64,000 bases of DNA, taken from contig OY978525.1 in NCBI GenBank assembly GCA_963854835.1, forward strand, positions 86,729,171 to 86,793,170. The letters run 5' to 3'. The translations under genes and the position numbers were made by a program. Shown in pieces: positions 20,912 to 33,158 of the stretch. The notes beneath the pieces are model-generated. The model ran no database searches. It worked only from the letters and a program-made list of their open reading frames with translations, and was not told the origin of the DNA. This DNA comes from Megamerina dolium (Eukaryota > Arthropoda > Insecta > Diptera > Megamerinidae). Each line of letters starts with the position of its first letter. Position 1 is the first letter of the stretch.

Positions 20912-22100
20912 GTAACCTAAAGTGACCAGAAGTTGCCTGAGTGGAAAAGCTGTGGACTAAATAAAATGTAGATAAAAGCAAAGTGGTTTCTTGTTTTCAT
21001 TGCAAGTTTTATTGTGCACATGTATGTACATGTATGAATATTAAAAAAGAATTAAATAGTTATATCAATAATAAAAAAAAAAGAATTAATAAAAAGTAAG
21101 TTGCTATTTTAGTGAATTTTATTTGTTTCTTGTGAGCGGCTTCTTCAATTTCTTTGTTTAGTTTTCTAATAGCCAAGACAGATGGCAGCCTAATTCCGGA
21201 TTACCGGCGCACTTAATCCGAATAAAATAATAACCTGACAGACGGCAGTATTGCGGATTAACTAAACGGCTGATTGCTCTTTTAATAGATATGTTCACTT
21301 ACATTACTATCACTATCAATTTTTGTCATCTGTCACTCTCGATATGAGAAAATCTACAAGAAGTACGTGAACTGAAAACTATCAGAAACTTGTAAATTGA
21401 CATTCACAGTTCTTAATTGACAGCTAGATTTATTTGTTCGCCAACGCTTTTCATGTTGAAAACTGTTAACAGTTGTTGAAAGTTTTTTGTTACCGAACAC
21501 ACCTAATGGTTTGTAAAATGGATGGAAAAAAAATCACAATAGACAATTTTCTGCGGTGTTGCCAGCGCAAATTGACCTAATCCTCTTTTATTTTGAGAAT
21601 TAACTCATAGAGTTTATGCGGATTAGCTGCAGTTAATGCCCGAGTTAATTCGAATTAACTCGGTAATCCGGAATTAGGCTGCCGTCTGTCTAGGCTATAA
21701 TCTAACTAGGAAGAACAATTTCTTTACCTTAATATTGCAAGCAATACTGGAAGATTGCTCAATATGTTTTTGTACAAAATTATTTGTTATGAGCAACCCA
21801 TTTCCACTAATTGCGTTAAAAATATTTTTAAGCGTGTTCAATTGAACCACGAGTTCTTCCGTGGGTTTTGATAAACCACCTTCCCTCACGTGATTTACCC
21901 ATGTATTACTTGAATCAGCGCCATATTGAATCGCAATATCTCCCACTTCGTGTCGTAATTTATGACATATATAGCCAGCAATACTTTCGAGGCCGTCATA
22001 TGCCAATCCTTCCAGCTCCGCCATCTCTGTGGGTGTGTCGTCAACGTCAGGAGTAACATGTATTGTGCTGAACATAACGCCTGAGAAAATCGTAGAAGAT
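20912..22100 (-). mobile_element. P-element-like transposon remnant, copy 3
   Basis: Starts GTAACCTAAAGTGACC as copy 1 does and lacks the Harbinger insertion, giving its empty site at 20938-20940. Minus-strand frame 22075-21695 reads ...DGLESIAGYICHKL...TWVNHVREGGLSKPTEELV...GNGLLITNNFVQKHIEQ...FFLVRL, resembling the P-type transposase C-terminus (AGYI.HKL, W...RGGL, F.R.R). A MITE (21172-21695) interrupts it. No start or catalytic part is visible; a dead fragment. Confidence 0.6.
21172..21695 (-). mobile_element. MITE family 1, copy C (full length)
   Basis: 524 bp with both TIRs (first TIR has AGCCAAGACAGATGG, two changes) and TA flanks. It sits inside the P-like remnant; copy 1 of that remnant (near 2600) runs uninterrupted through the same place. 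Confidence 0.9.
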
Positions 22101-22765
22101 TATATAATATCATATATGCATTTTTGCTTGAGGTTGATAAAATCACCATTTATGAAATGGTCTTTGCAAATCACACTATTTTTGTGGTTGAAAGGACTTA
22201 ATAGCCGGCAGAAACTAATCCCCTTTTTTGAAAAACCACATCACACGGAAAGGTAAAATAGTTATTTAATAACAATTTGTCGGAAATATCATTATTGCAA
22301 CTCGCACTGCACACTTCATTTATAAAAACCACATTTTTTACAATCAAAATTGTTTTAAGCAACCGCGTACTATACAATTGCAAGAATTATAAAAAATTTA
22401 TTAGCCCCTTTTGGTTAATTTTCTTTTCGTTTATGTCGTCAGCATACGAACAGTAGACTGTTAAACTCAAACTAAAAAAGATAACTGCACTCAGGGCGCA
22501 ATCTCTATTTCTATCATTCTTGGTTTGTGATAGTAAAAGTTTTGCCATCACTTCCATCACCTATAGAAAAAATCGTGCTGTTATTTACGTACTGTGATTG
22601 TCAAGTTTCTGATAGATTTCCGTTCGTGTACTTTTTGTATATTTTCTCACATTTTTACTCTATTAATGACAGAAAGTTATGGTAATGTACGCGAACAAAC
22701 TTATAATCTTCTTTTCTATCATTCTTGCTAGGCTGCTAGCTGCGTTTGACGTGCTCATGCATAAT
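22100..22765. other. Non-coding, nothing recognised
   Basis: Partly AT-rich; a segment near 22600-22700 (CAAGTTTCTGATAG...) resembles the middle of MITE family 1 loosely. No gene found. Confidence 0.35.
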
Positions 22766-22798
22766 TCTGCAACTAGCCACCGACGTAAAAACGTAGAA

Positions 22799-23310
22799 TG
22801 CTGCAACTAGCCACCGCCGTAAAAACGTAGAACGTGTCAGCTGACACGACCTATCTTATGGGAACGTCGTGTTAACGAAAACTCACCACCGTATGACGGT
22901 GACGTAGACGTTGCTCGTAGCGGAAAGAATCAACAGCAATTTGATTTTTTACGTAAAAACGTGTCAGCTGATCGCTCTATATGTTTACAGGGTTACCAGC
23001 TTGGACTTTTATAAATGAATAAAAAATTAACTAAAAAAGTTTATTTTTTTTTAATTAATCAAAACTATCATCGTGTTTAGTTATTTATTAAAATATACTT
23101 CACGAATATAATTTTTTTTTTAGTTTCTAACATATATATTATGAAATTTGATGATGAAAATGGTAAGTGTGATTAAAAGCATGCACGCACAGTGTTACAT
23201 GGCAACATTGTTATGTATGTATATAAGAAAGAATAGTTGATTTCTTCGTCGCTGCTACGGACATAAATTTTTGCTCTTACGTACGCTACGTCGGTGGCTA
23301 GTTGCGGCAT
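22799..23310 (+). mobile_element. MITE family 2, tandem copy 1
   Basis: 512 bp with TIRs ATGCTGCAACTAGCCACCG...CGGTGGCTAGTTGCGGCAT. Subterminal perfect palindrome CGTGTCAGCTGACACG (near 22834). It is preceded by a 33-bp partial repeat of its own left tip (22766-22798). No coding capacity. Confidence 0.8.
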
Positions 23311-23311
23311 A

Positions 23312-23836
23312 ATGCTGCAACTAGCCACCGACGTAAAAACGTAGAACGTGTCAGCTGACACGACATATCTTATGGGAATGCCGTGTTAACGAAAACTCAC
23401 CAACGTATGACGGTGACGTAGACGTTGCTCGTAGCGGAGAGAATCAACAGCAATTTGATTTTTACGTAAAAACGTGTCATGTTTACAGGGTTACCAGCTT
23501 AGAGTTTTATAAATGAATAAAAATTTAACTAAAAATGTTGTTTTTTTTTTAATTAATCAAAACTATTATCGTGTTTAGTTATTTATTAAAATATACTTCA
23601 CGTATATACATTTTTTTTTTAGTTTATAACATATATATTATGAAATTTGATCATGAAAATGGTAAGTGTGATTAAAAGCATGCACGCACAGTGTGACATG
23701 GCAACATTGTTATGTATGTATATAAGAAAGAACAGTCGATTTCTCCGTCGCTGCTACGGGCATAACTTTTGACAAATTTTTGCTCTTACGTACGAACGGT
23801 ACGTACGTACGCTACGTCGGTGGCTAGTTGCAGCAT
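23312..23836 (+). mobile_element. MITE family 2, tandem copy 2
   Basis: 525 bp, same orientation and almost the same sequence as copy 1, separated from it by one base. The right end carries an expanded CGTACGTACGTACG palindromic run near 23790-23815. Together with copy 1 it forms a direct tandem array. Confidence 0.8.
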
Positions 23837-24146
23837 AAGGGCAACAAGAAAATACACGCAAATGTTGCTTTTGTTCTAGTGCTACTACCTCTTTTATCTC
23901 ATTGGTCCTACCTCAAAGTATATTAATAGAGGTAGAGCAATTGTAAAAGATTCCTCTTGGCTGCGCCATATAATGTCAGAAACTGGCTTCCTATAATGTA
24001 AAAGTAGTGGGTTTGTTGTTTTCTACTTCTGTTGGTTTCTTTACTACTTTTGCCAAACAACAAACATGTTGTTTTACTCCCTTTTTTTTCTTTTATAATA
24101 GTTTTCGATAGCTTGCAACCCCAAAGTAGAAAAAATCATTGAGATA

Positions 24147-24158
24147 CGGTCACACTGG
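24147..24158 (+). promoter_or_regulatory. Core promoter motif 1 (GGTCACACT)
   Basis: CGGTCACACTGG matches the Drosophila 'motif 1' core promoter element (YGGTCACACTR) of broadly expressed genes, which normally lies at or near the start site. It is followed by ~450 bp without repeats and a good splice donor. Confidence 0.55.
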
Positions 24159-24613
24159 TTTTAATTCATTTTTATTTCTGAAGAAGTGTTGAATTAAACG
24201 GGTGTTTGCTGTTGTGTGAAGCGGGTGCATATAACGCGCGTAAAGAAGTTTAAGATAAAACAAGGCTAAACAAAAGCGCAATAAATATTTTTTATAACAC
24301 AAATGGGGAATGATTAGTGCGATATGAAATGAATTTATCAAATTAAAAGTGATAAAAGTTAAACACAGCGAAACGAGATAAAAAATAATACGAAATAAGC
24401 AAGCACTTACTTGGAATCGAATACATTTTCGAGACGAATTAACCCATCAAACAAGTTTTTCTTCACATCAGTGCAGAATGCAGTAAACAACAACCATATA
24501 AGGATAATACGTATACAACAACAGTGAATAAGTAAACAACATTGTTTATTTATTTAATTAGGTCTATTGGAAGCGGAATTCCACATTTAAAAGCTATAAA
24601 CACAATTCGGCAG
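24159..24613 (+). other. Candidate non-coding first exon
   Basis: Unique sequence from the core promoter motif to a splice donor CAG|GTAATA at 24613/24614. It holds no conserved frame. The next plus-strand coding gene, at 47638, has a splice acceptor directly in front of its ATG and so needs an upstream 5' exon; this is the best candidate seen, which would imply a ~23-kb first intron. Inference only. Confidence 0.4.
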
Positions 24614-26460
24614 GTAATAATTTTTCTAAAATTGTAATCAATAATTAAAAGGCGAAACGGAATCATACAATCGCTAAGTCGTCAACGTTGTCATGACTAT
24701 ATACTACAATATATTATTTTTAATAACATGATTTTGCAGCTATTTTCTTTTCTACAGCCTATCCTCAATGTTAGGAAGTCACGCATAAAAATATGCCGTT
24801 TACTGTTGTTGCTGTAGTTGTTTACGATATCTTCAACCACACACCTATAAAAAATATTTTACTCCCTATGGGCTGTATCCTCATTTATTTTGTATCATTT
24901 GTAATGCCGTATGCACGCAAGTCCTTATACAAAAGGATGATTTGTTTTTGTTTCATTTGGCGATAACGTGTTCGCTACAATAACGAACAAATCAACACAG
25001 GTAGAAGGAAGTACATATAATTAAAAATGTGAACAATTTTAACTAATTCTCTCTTCTACGTAGACGGCAAGTGAATACAATGTATTTAAATCAAGTTTAC
25101 TCGTCTTTGTTTAAAATAATCCAAACAACAATTCCTTGCAATATTGTGTAGACAGAACCAACTCATACTATAGACTGTCTTGTCTAACTTGTAATGCATA
25201 TTTGATGTGCTTAGAAAATATGTATAAACATTTACACACATAGTATGCACATGTGGATATATTTACATGCTTGTCGATTTCCTATGATTGTATTTTCACT
25301 GGGAAATTTCCAAATTATGTACATACGAGTATATATTCATTACTATTGTTTACGAATATGTGCCTAAATATGTATGTACTATATGTATACATATTTTACA
25401 TGATGGCCTGAATAACATATCGTACATATGCAGTATGTCTAAAGCACAAAATCCCAGAGGGAAATGTGATGCTTATGTAATGTTTATTTATTTTTCATGA
25501 AAACTGGGTTTGATGAGTTTATACATATATAGTTTATAGCCGCTAAGTGGTTATAGTGGTATACAAAAAACTACTTATCAGAGGTTTGGAACATTTTGCT
25601 GGAAAAGAGGAAAATAAAAGAATTGTTCTTACAGCACCATAATGTGCGATCGTAGTTGTGCGATAGTTACTTCCTTTCCAAAATTTGTAAACAGAGGTGG
25701 TGCGGTTAAAAGATGGATCTAGCGACTAATAAATTGTATTGAAATTTATTATGATTATGTAGAGAAATTGAGAACAGGATGAATACTAAACGCCTGTTAG
25801 CGATATCAAACCGATAAAAGTTAGCTGTAGATTTGTTGTTATAGATTTTAACCGACAGCAAATGTGCCCGTTAACTATATCGGCTCGGTAACACTAACAT
25901 GCAGTTGAGAAAACGGCCCTAAGGGTATCAAACTAAAATTATATGAATTTTTTGTTCGACCAATTTAGAAAACTTTGTGTTTTTATAGTACACAAAGAAT
26001 CTTCCATTTGCATTGTTTAGGCGTATAATAAGTACCTTAAGTAAATTTGTCTCTCAATTTAATTTCCATTTAAATATATCCTGCAAAAGTTTTACGCATT
26101 TCAATGATTTCGCAAATTAGTAAAAATTATTTTTGTACATTTTAGAGAAAGTTTAGAAAATATGTTTAGAGAATTCTTACGATGTTTTACTTTAGCCCAT
26201 TTTGTATTCAATGGCTGTAATCAGCGGTTGTATTCAAAACTAATAGGTTACTATGGTACGCACTGGCATGAAATTATATCAGTAAATGGTATTCGAAAAA
26301 GCTATCAAAATATGAATTGTTTATGAAATATATCACCATAAGTGTGTACTATATGTATGTGTATGTATGTAAAATTGAGAAAATTTACTCAAGATATAAT
26401 TGTCTGGCGCGTTATATCTAGAAGTTTGTGTACACACAGTCATACAATACTACATGTATG
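24614..26460. other. Intron-like AT-rich sequence
   Basis: Nothing with coding resemblance and no recognisable TE ends. Many TATGTA/CATACA runs typical of fly introns. Confidence 0.4.
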
Positions 26461-26462
26461 TA

Positions 26463-26915
26463 CAGGTTGGCTCAAAAGTATTAAAAACTAAAATGAAAAA
26501 ACTTTAATTTGAAAATGAAAGCAGTTTGTTTATTCAATATAACCCCCTTAGCTGTAATGCACTTCTTCCAATAAGTTTGTACCATGTCTGTAGTGATTTT
26601 CCGTAAGCTGCAAAATACTGTTCCACGGCTACAATAGCTTATACATTTGACGCAAAACGCTTTCCACGAAGACATTTTTTTAACAGCCGAATTATGTAAA
26701 ACGCGACGCGACGAATAATTTCTTTGTTTTGGTGCGTTTTGTTTTTTTATTTTGTATAGAAAAAAAACCAATTGCACACAAGAAAAAGTGATTCGTCTCT
26801 TCGCGTTTTACATACATAATTCGGCAGTAAGTTTCTGAAGATGTAGTAGTCACTCGGAGCCGAATCTGGTGGGTGTTGAAGCAATTTGTACTTTAATTCA
26901 ATCAATATATGTATG

Positions 26916-26995
<80 letters not shown>

Positions 26996-27733
26996 GCACT
27001 ATATATATACTCTTCTATTGCTGTTGTGCGTGTTAAATTTGGACAGCATTAGAAGGGACCTACTTATTTTAGCCGGATTCGAACGGCAGAACCCTTGTGA
27101 CATCACTTTTTCTGGGCTTTGTCACAGAGTTCGTTTGAAGATTTTTCATGGCAAGTTGTTACTGTCTGAAGAATTGCCAATTGCTTGCCGACAGGTGGGT
27201 ACCGATCGAAAGAAAAATCTTTTCGATGTTAAATTTGTTTTGCATCAGCCGGGGATTGAACCACGACCTACAGATCAGAAGGTCAACACACTAACCACTG
27301 TGCCACGGCACCCACTCAATCAATTTAGCCATCGTCGAAACATTTCTGAGAACACGGTCACTGACTTGATGAAAAATGATTATTTTTTTTTATATAAACC
27401 AGGTATTTTATCATTTAGCTGATCCAAAAGGTTGTAATAATTTTTTTCAGACTTAATTGTTTTATCTTTCTCAAAATAATCAATCAACAAAATTCCTGCT
27501 AAATCCCAAAAATACATACTGGTACCATAACCTTTTTTGCCGAACGTTCCGACTTTACCTGTTTTGGAGCTGAATAGATGAACCAGCTTCAGTCCACTGT
27601 AAACGTTTTTGTTTCACTTTTTAAAATTTCAAATTTGAAGTGTGTTTAAATGAAAAAGAAACGCTAAAGTGGCGTATAAATTTTGATTCCTCTATTTAAT
27701 AGGTGTCGCTTTCCATTCTTTTGAACCAACCTG
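26463..27733 (-). pseudogene. mariner element, degenerate, split by a SINE
   Basis: TIRs CAGGTTGGCTCAAAAG (26463) and CTTTTGAACCAACCTG (ending 27733), each flanked by TA. Minus-strand frames give mariner transposase pieces: GYGTSMYFWDLAGILLIDYF and EKNYYNLLDQL at 27420-27560, then the C-terminal YWKKCITAKGV near 26540-26580. Frames are broken and the centre is occupied by a SINE and TA repeat, so it is inactive. Confidence 0.8.
26907..27315 (-). mobile_element. tRNA-derived SINE, copy 1
   Basis: On the minus strand the head reads TGGGTGCCGTGGCACAGTGG then GTGGTTCAATCCCCGGCTG, pol III A- and B-box-like. The body is ~320 bp and the 3' end is GTGCCACATA followed by a TA run (26907-26990). TCAATCAAT flanks it (26898-26906, 27316-27324), a 9-bp target duplication. 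It is inserted in the mariner at 26463-27733. The open frame through it is not a gene. Confidence 0.85.
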
Positions 27734-28099
27734 TACATATGTATGAGAATTTGTTTGTTAACTCTTGATAATAATTTATATGGGTATAAACAAATGCTGG
27801 TTGTGATGTACATGTGTTTATCAAAATTTTTATCATTCGACTATGTTTTTATATTTTTTATTTTTATTTCAAGTTTTTCAATTAAGTAACAAGATGTTAT
27901 GGGTAGGTACTAGGTATTTAGAATGGCTGCGACCCTGGTCGCTCAAGTAGCAAACAAAATGCCGATCTGAGCCATAAATCTCGCTAAGACCTACTGAGTG
28001 TTGAAGGATATGTTACAACCAGCCGGTGTTGTTTATGAATTGAAGGATATGGGAGATCTCTATTTTAGATATCTGTTTTAGGTTATCAAAGAAAGGGCT

Positions 28100-29450
28100 A
28101 CCTAAGGATGTTTATCGGTTTCTGGATAATGCCGGGCATTTGCACAAGAAATGCTCTACCGTCTCCTTAGCGGTTACAGCTTCTGCAGTGGTCGTAGTGC
28201 GGAATACCCATTTTCTCTGCACGTGTACAGTGGCCTGTGCATACTGCTATAAGTTTGTGTATGACGGCCCTTGGTCTACTCAGAACGCTCCTTGTTCTCT
28301 TCTCGTTGTAGTCTGGCCAGGTGGATTTTGAAATTGCGCAGATTGTGGTGCTTGTCCATTTCCGCTGCGCTTTGCTTAGGTAGTACTTTTGAATGATCCC
28401 CTTGGCTTCGGCTAGGGGAACACCTACATCAGCATTAGTTGTTCGTTCATTGTTTGCAGTTGAACCCCTACGGGATAGCTCATCAGCATTATCGTTGCCT
28501 GTGATTTCCTTGTGTCCTGGAACCCAGATAACTGATACTTCGATGTTGGCAGTTATTGAGGTTATTATTTGTTTACATTCTCCTACCAGCTTTGAGCTAA
28601 CAGTTGACGCGGCTAGCGCCTTTATAGCTCCCTGGCCTGGACGTTGGTATTTCTAAGGACTCCGAATAGATTCCTGCTCCAATTCCAGAGTCCATTTTCG
28701 AACCATTAGTGAAAATTTGTGTATGCCTACCGGTCAGGATCGCACCTTTCTTCCACTCATTGCTACTTGAAAATACAACCTTGATGCCACTCTCAAAAGC
28801 CAGCTTGCGAGGCAAAAGTCTGTCCTGTTATCGACTACATCTAAAGGGACATTTCCAACATCCATATTCTCGGAGTCTGAGTGCCGTTTGCGATGTAGTA
28901 CATATTATGTGCAACTCAATTGGGAGGAGGTTCAAAATAGCATCTAAGACCGCCGCAGGGCAGGTGCGACAGGCCCCAGTGTCTCACTAACGCTTTGTAT
29001 ATCCAGAGTACCATGTTTGGCCTTAGACCCCATTTCTTACAAAACATCGATTTGCAAGCATAGAAAGCGATGCTGGCCTTCCGTACTCTCTCGATGCATG
29101 TTTTCCTATTTAGTTTGCAGTCTATAGTCAGTCCCAGATACCTGCTACTGTTCGATAAGGTTAGTTGTTGTCCATTTAATGTTGGTAGTCTGAAGGTGGG
29201 TGGTTTGTACTTCGTCGTAAAGAGTAGTAACTCCGTCTTATCCGGATTTAACCTAAGGCCACAATCTTGTGCCTATTTACTTAGTTTTGCTAATGTTCTT
29301 TCCACGATTTCACTCATCACGGAAGGGAAGGGACCCGAAACTAGGATCGCCACATCATCAGCGTACGCTACAATCTTAACTCCATTTGCGTTAAGTTCCA
29401 CACGGATATCGTTTATGGTTATGAGCCAAAGCAGGGGGGACAGCACGCCA
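28100..29450 (-). pseudogene. LINE fragment: RT palm and RNase H
   Basis: Minus-strand reading gives GVLSPLLWLITINDIRVEL, then YADDVAILVSGPFPSVM (RT catalytic YADD, near 29355), LRLNPDKTELLLF, then SRYLGLTIDCKLN and, nearer 28700, an RNase H start IFTNGSKMDSGIGAGIY with a later VIWVPGHKEITGNDNADELS. Several stops and shifts. The order RT then RNase H fits the I/R1/LOA-like LINEs. The 5' side is cut at about 29450. The plus-strand frames here are antisense shadows. Confidence 0.8.
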
Positions 29451-29902
29451 TTCCATGAATTTTATCGACAGTTTATTGGCGTGCGATCCCTTTTGAGTGA
29501 CCTGAATGTTCGGCGTCACTTGAGCTGGCACGACCACAACGGAATCCTGTAAACAACTTCTCAACCATTAAAGATGATGGTGCAGAGTTTCCATAGTATT
29601 TATCAAGCTTTTCTTTGTTTTTTTTTCACTTTCCTCGAAAGTCATGAGTAGTCTATTAACATATAGTAGTTGACAGGAGTAGTGTTGCTACGCGGGAAAT
29701 TTAAAAGGCCACTGCCTTATCTAACTGGCTTCGTATCGAATGAAATATGCAAGGAATTAAATTGTCTTCATACATTTAAATTTAAATTTATAATGCTCTG
29801 TGTATGAATGTATTTATTATATGTATGAGAATTTGTTACTATTACTCTTATGTCCATTATTTTTTATTATGAGTCAGTCGTTCATATACTTGAAAGAATA
29901 TA

Positions 29903-29903
<1 letters not shown>

Positions 29904-29966
<63 letters not shown>

Positions 29967-30089
29967 ATATGTATATATGTATATATGTATATATATATGT
30001 ATATATATATATATGTATATATATATGTATATATATATATATGTATATATATATGTATATATATATGTATATGTACACATATATATATG

Positions 30090-30122
<33 letters not shown>

Positions 30123-30156
30123 GTATATATATATGTATATATATGTATATATATAC

Positions 30157-30215
<59 letters not shown>

Positions 30216-30228
30216 CATATATATATAT

Positions 30229-30282
<54 letters not shown>
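29904..30282. repeat. Compound TA/TATG microsatellite
   Basis: About 380 bp of TA units with periodic G (ATGTATAT) in the first part and periodic C (ATACATAT) later, so the array is partly self-complementary. Confidence 0.95.
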
Positions 30283-30283
<1 letters not shown>

Positions 30284-30513
30284 CTCTTTATATGGAGTGA
30301 ACTGTTCCCTTTTGTTCGAGAATGTCCTATAGAGAGAAATTTTCGTTCAATGCATTATAATTCTTAATTATATTTTGTTTTTAATTATTTGACAATATAC
30401 CCATTTTTGCTCATCGAAACAAAATAATTTATTTTCATTAATATTATTATAACTCTCATGTAAAAAAAAATATTTTTTACGGGTATAGAGTACAGATCAA
30501 ACAATTTATTTTC

Positions 30514-30688
30514 ATTCATTGCATTGTAATTCCCGATTCATATATTTCAAATTTAAATGTACAAATAAAGTTACTCTTCTCGGTTTCAAACCTGGATACC
30601 CAAATATCGTGTGTTTTGCTATCGTAAATCTGTAAATATATTCATTCTGTTTTTATTTATCTCGAAAAGATTATTCCGGAACTAGTCT

Positions 30689-30724
<36 letters not shown>

Positions 30725-30765
30725 TATATATATATATATATATCGTATATATATATATATATATC

Positions 30766-30799
<34 letters not shown>

Positions 30800-30931
30800 T
30801 ATATATATGTATATATATATATATATCGTATATATATGTATATATATATATATATCGTATATATATGTATATATATATATATATCGTATATATATGTATA
30901 TATATATATATATCGTATATATATGTATATA

Positions 30932-30968
<37 letters not shown>

Positions 30969-30984
30969 GATATATATATATATA

Positions 30985-31018
<34 letters not shown>

Positions 31019-31193
31019 AGACTAGTTCCGGAATAATCTTTTCGAGATAAATAAAAACAGAATGAATATATTTACAGATTTACGATAGCAAAACACACGA
31101 TATTTGGGTATCCAGGTTTGAAACCGAGAAGAGTAACTTTATTTGTACATTTAAATTTGAAATATATGAATCGGGAATTACAATGCAATGAAT
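30514..31193. repeat. 680-bp palindrome centred on a TA/CG array
   Basis: Left arm 30514-30695 (ATTCATTGCATTGTAATTCC...ACTAGTCTCTTTATA) and right arm 31012-31193 are exact reverse complements as far as I can read, ~180 bp each. The ~320-bp centre is TA repeat with CGTATATA units on the left and ATACGATA on the right. No transposon termini or gene. Confidence 0.9.
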
Positions 31194-31199
31194 ACGAAC

Positions 31200-31719
31200 G
31201 AATTTATATATGTTTATTTACTTTGTTTTATTCTTACCTGTGTATCATATCAAATCTAAGTGCATAAATACTTAATGCAACAAATTAGCTGCTCGATTAC
31301 AAACATATATAGTGTCATCGTACTTCTAAGTAGGAAAGTATCGTATATCAAGTGTCGTCATGTGGAGCGTAAAGTTTTAATAAACTTGCAGGAGGTTAAA
31401 TATTTCGCTTTATAATCATTTTAAATTTAGTACAATATGATAACAAATGATGTTAATAATTCTAAAATTTCTTATATACTAGTTAGTATATAACTTAGCG
31501 ATAAATATGTTAAGAGTGTGTTTTCTGCAAGTATATTTCCTATTTACATAATACCTGGACATTCTACTTTAACTATTTGTTGACTATAGTATTGTTGTTT
31601 ACCTTCACCATCATCATCATCATAGTCGTATATATGTCTAAACAGTTGGAAGAGTGACTAGAAAAAATGTATTCCAATATGTTTTACTCTTGTCTTGAGT
31701 TTACTTATTTTTTATAGCT
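31200..31719. other. Non-coding, nothing recognised
   Basis: AT-rich; a short ATC trinucleotide run near 31605-31622. Confidence 0.4.
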
Positions 31720-31732
31720 ATACTATGAACGT

Positions 31733-32111
31733 GGGGTGGGTGGGTGCAGTAGCTCAGTGGTTAGTGTGTTCGCCTTCTGATCTGTAGGTCGTGGTTCAAT
31801 ACCCGGCTGATGCATAACAAATTTAATATCGAAAAGATTTTTCTTTCGAACGGTACCCACCTGTCGGCAAGCAATTGGCAATTCTTCCGACAGTAACAAC
31901 TTGCCATGAAAAAGCTTCTAAAAAGAACTCTGTGACAAAGCTCAGAAAAAGTGATGTCACAAGTGTTCTGCCGTTCGGAACCGGCTAAAATAAGTAGGTC
32001 CATTCTAATACTGTCCAAAATTTAAGACGCACAACAGTAATGGAAGAGAAGCTCGGCCAATGAGCCCTTTGGGGCTTTAAGTGCCACATACATACATACA
32101 TACATACATAC
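31733..32111 (+). mobile_element. tRNA-derived SINE, copy 2 (full length)
   Basis: Head GTGCAGTAGCTCAGTGGTTA (A box) and GGTCGTGGTTCAATACCC (B box), ~280-bp unrelated body, end TTTAAGTGCCACATA and a (CATA)n tail. A 13-bp target duplication ATACTATGAACGT flanks it (31720-31732, 32112-32124). The most complete copy of the family in the window. Confidence 0.9.
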
Positions 32112-32124
32112 ATACTATGAACGT

Positions 32125-32870
32125 ATGTGTATGTATGTGTAGGTATAAGTAACAGTCGGAGGATATTTACATTCAAGCAAAATGTCTTCATGATAATATT
32201 AACAAAGACATGTAAAAGCAAAAAGAAAGGAATGAAACTTTCTATTCGCAAAACTAAGAATGTAAACGCAGTAGTAAAATTACAATAATAGGTATTTCTG
32301 AAAAGTTTATTCACCTATCTTTCATACAGTAGGAGAATACTGAGTAGATTTATAGAAAATAAACAGAACATTTTATATATTTACTCTAATTTTAACATTT
32401 TGATACATAATTGACCATATTTCGTAAATACCTCAAAACATAACAAAATTTTGTAGCTGTTCTCTAAGTAAAGTGTTATTTCATTTCTTAAATATTGTCT
32501 ATGTATAAGTATCATCATATTAATAGACCTCAAATGAAGCATTGCTTAAAACCAGTTTATAATATTGGTTAAAATAATATTGATATATGTACGTATTTGT
32601 GTATGTATGTATGTATATATACTGCCTTGAGCAAAATTACATAATCAAATATAATTATTGGTCCCTAATTCAATGGTGTTGCATAAAGTCTATTTCAATT
32701 TTTAATAATCAACCAAATACGATTGTCTACTTACGTCAAGTATGATATTATTCACAAATATGTTAAATGAATAAAAAATCAAACAGCATATTTATGTTGT
32801 ATTAACGGCAGGTAAATGAACTTGGGGAACAATTCAATTGGCACTACAAAAAAAAATAAAAATGTGCATA
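32125..32870. other. Intron-like AT-rich sequence
   Basis: No feature recognised apart from a short TATG run near 32595-32620. Confidence 0.4.
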
Positions 32871-32887
32871 TACATATACATATGTAT

Positions 32888-32951
<64 letters not shown>

Positions 32952-32955
<4 letters not shown>

Positions 32956-33071
32956 GGTGATTTTTTAAAGCCTTCGAATGTGATTTAAAAAAAACATAAA
33001 ATTTAGAGAAATGCATGAAATCTTTATTTGACTCGATAGAACGATTTATATACAGCCGCGATATTTTCCTC

Positions 33072-33075
<4 letters not shown>
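32952..33075. mobile_element. Short mariner-end-like fragment between TA arrays
   Basis: Begins CAGGGTGATTTTTTAAAGCC directly after a TA array. CAGGGTGATT is typical of some mariner/IS630 termini and resembles the TAGGGTGATTCAA end at 40545. Only ~120 bp remain before the next TA array. Confidence 0.35.
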
Positions 33076-33107
<32 letters not shown>

Positions 33108-33108
33108 C

Positions 33109-33155
<47 letters not shown>

Positions 33156-33158
<3 letters not shown>

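Noticed and set aside
26886..27422. 178-codon frame
   Set aside because: It crosses a TA array and an antisense SINE inside a dead mariner.
29070..29552. 160-codon plus-strand frame
   Set aside because: Antisense shadow of a LINE RT (YADD) on the minus strand.
29800..30370. Long Tyr/Ile reading frames on both strands
   Set aside because: They are translations of the TA/TATG microsatellite.
30694..31016. CRISPR-like array of spaced CGTATATA units
   Set aside because: Simple TA repeat with periodic CG, in a eukaryotic genome; no spacers.
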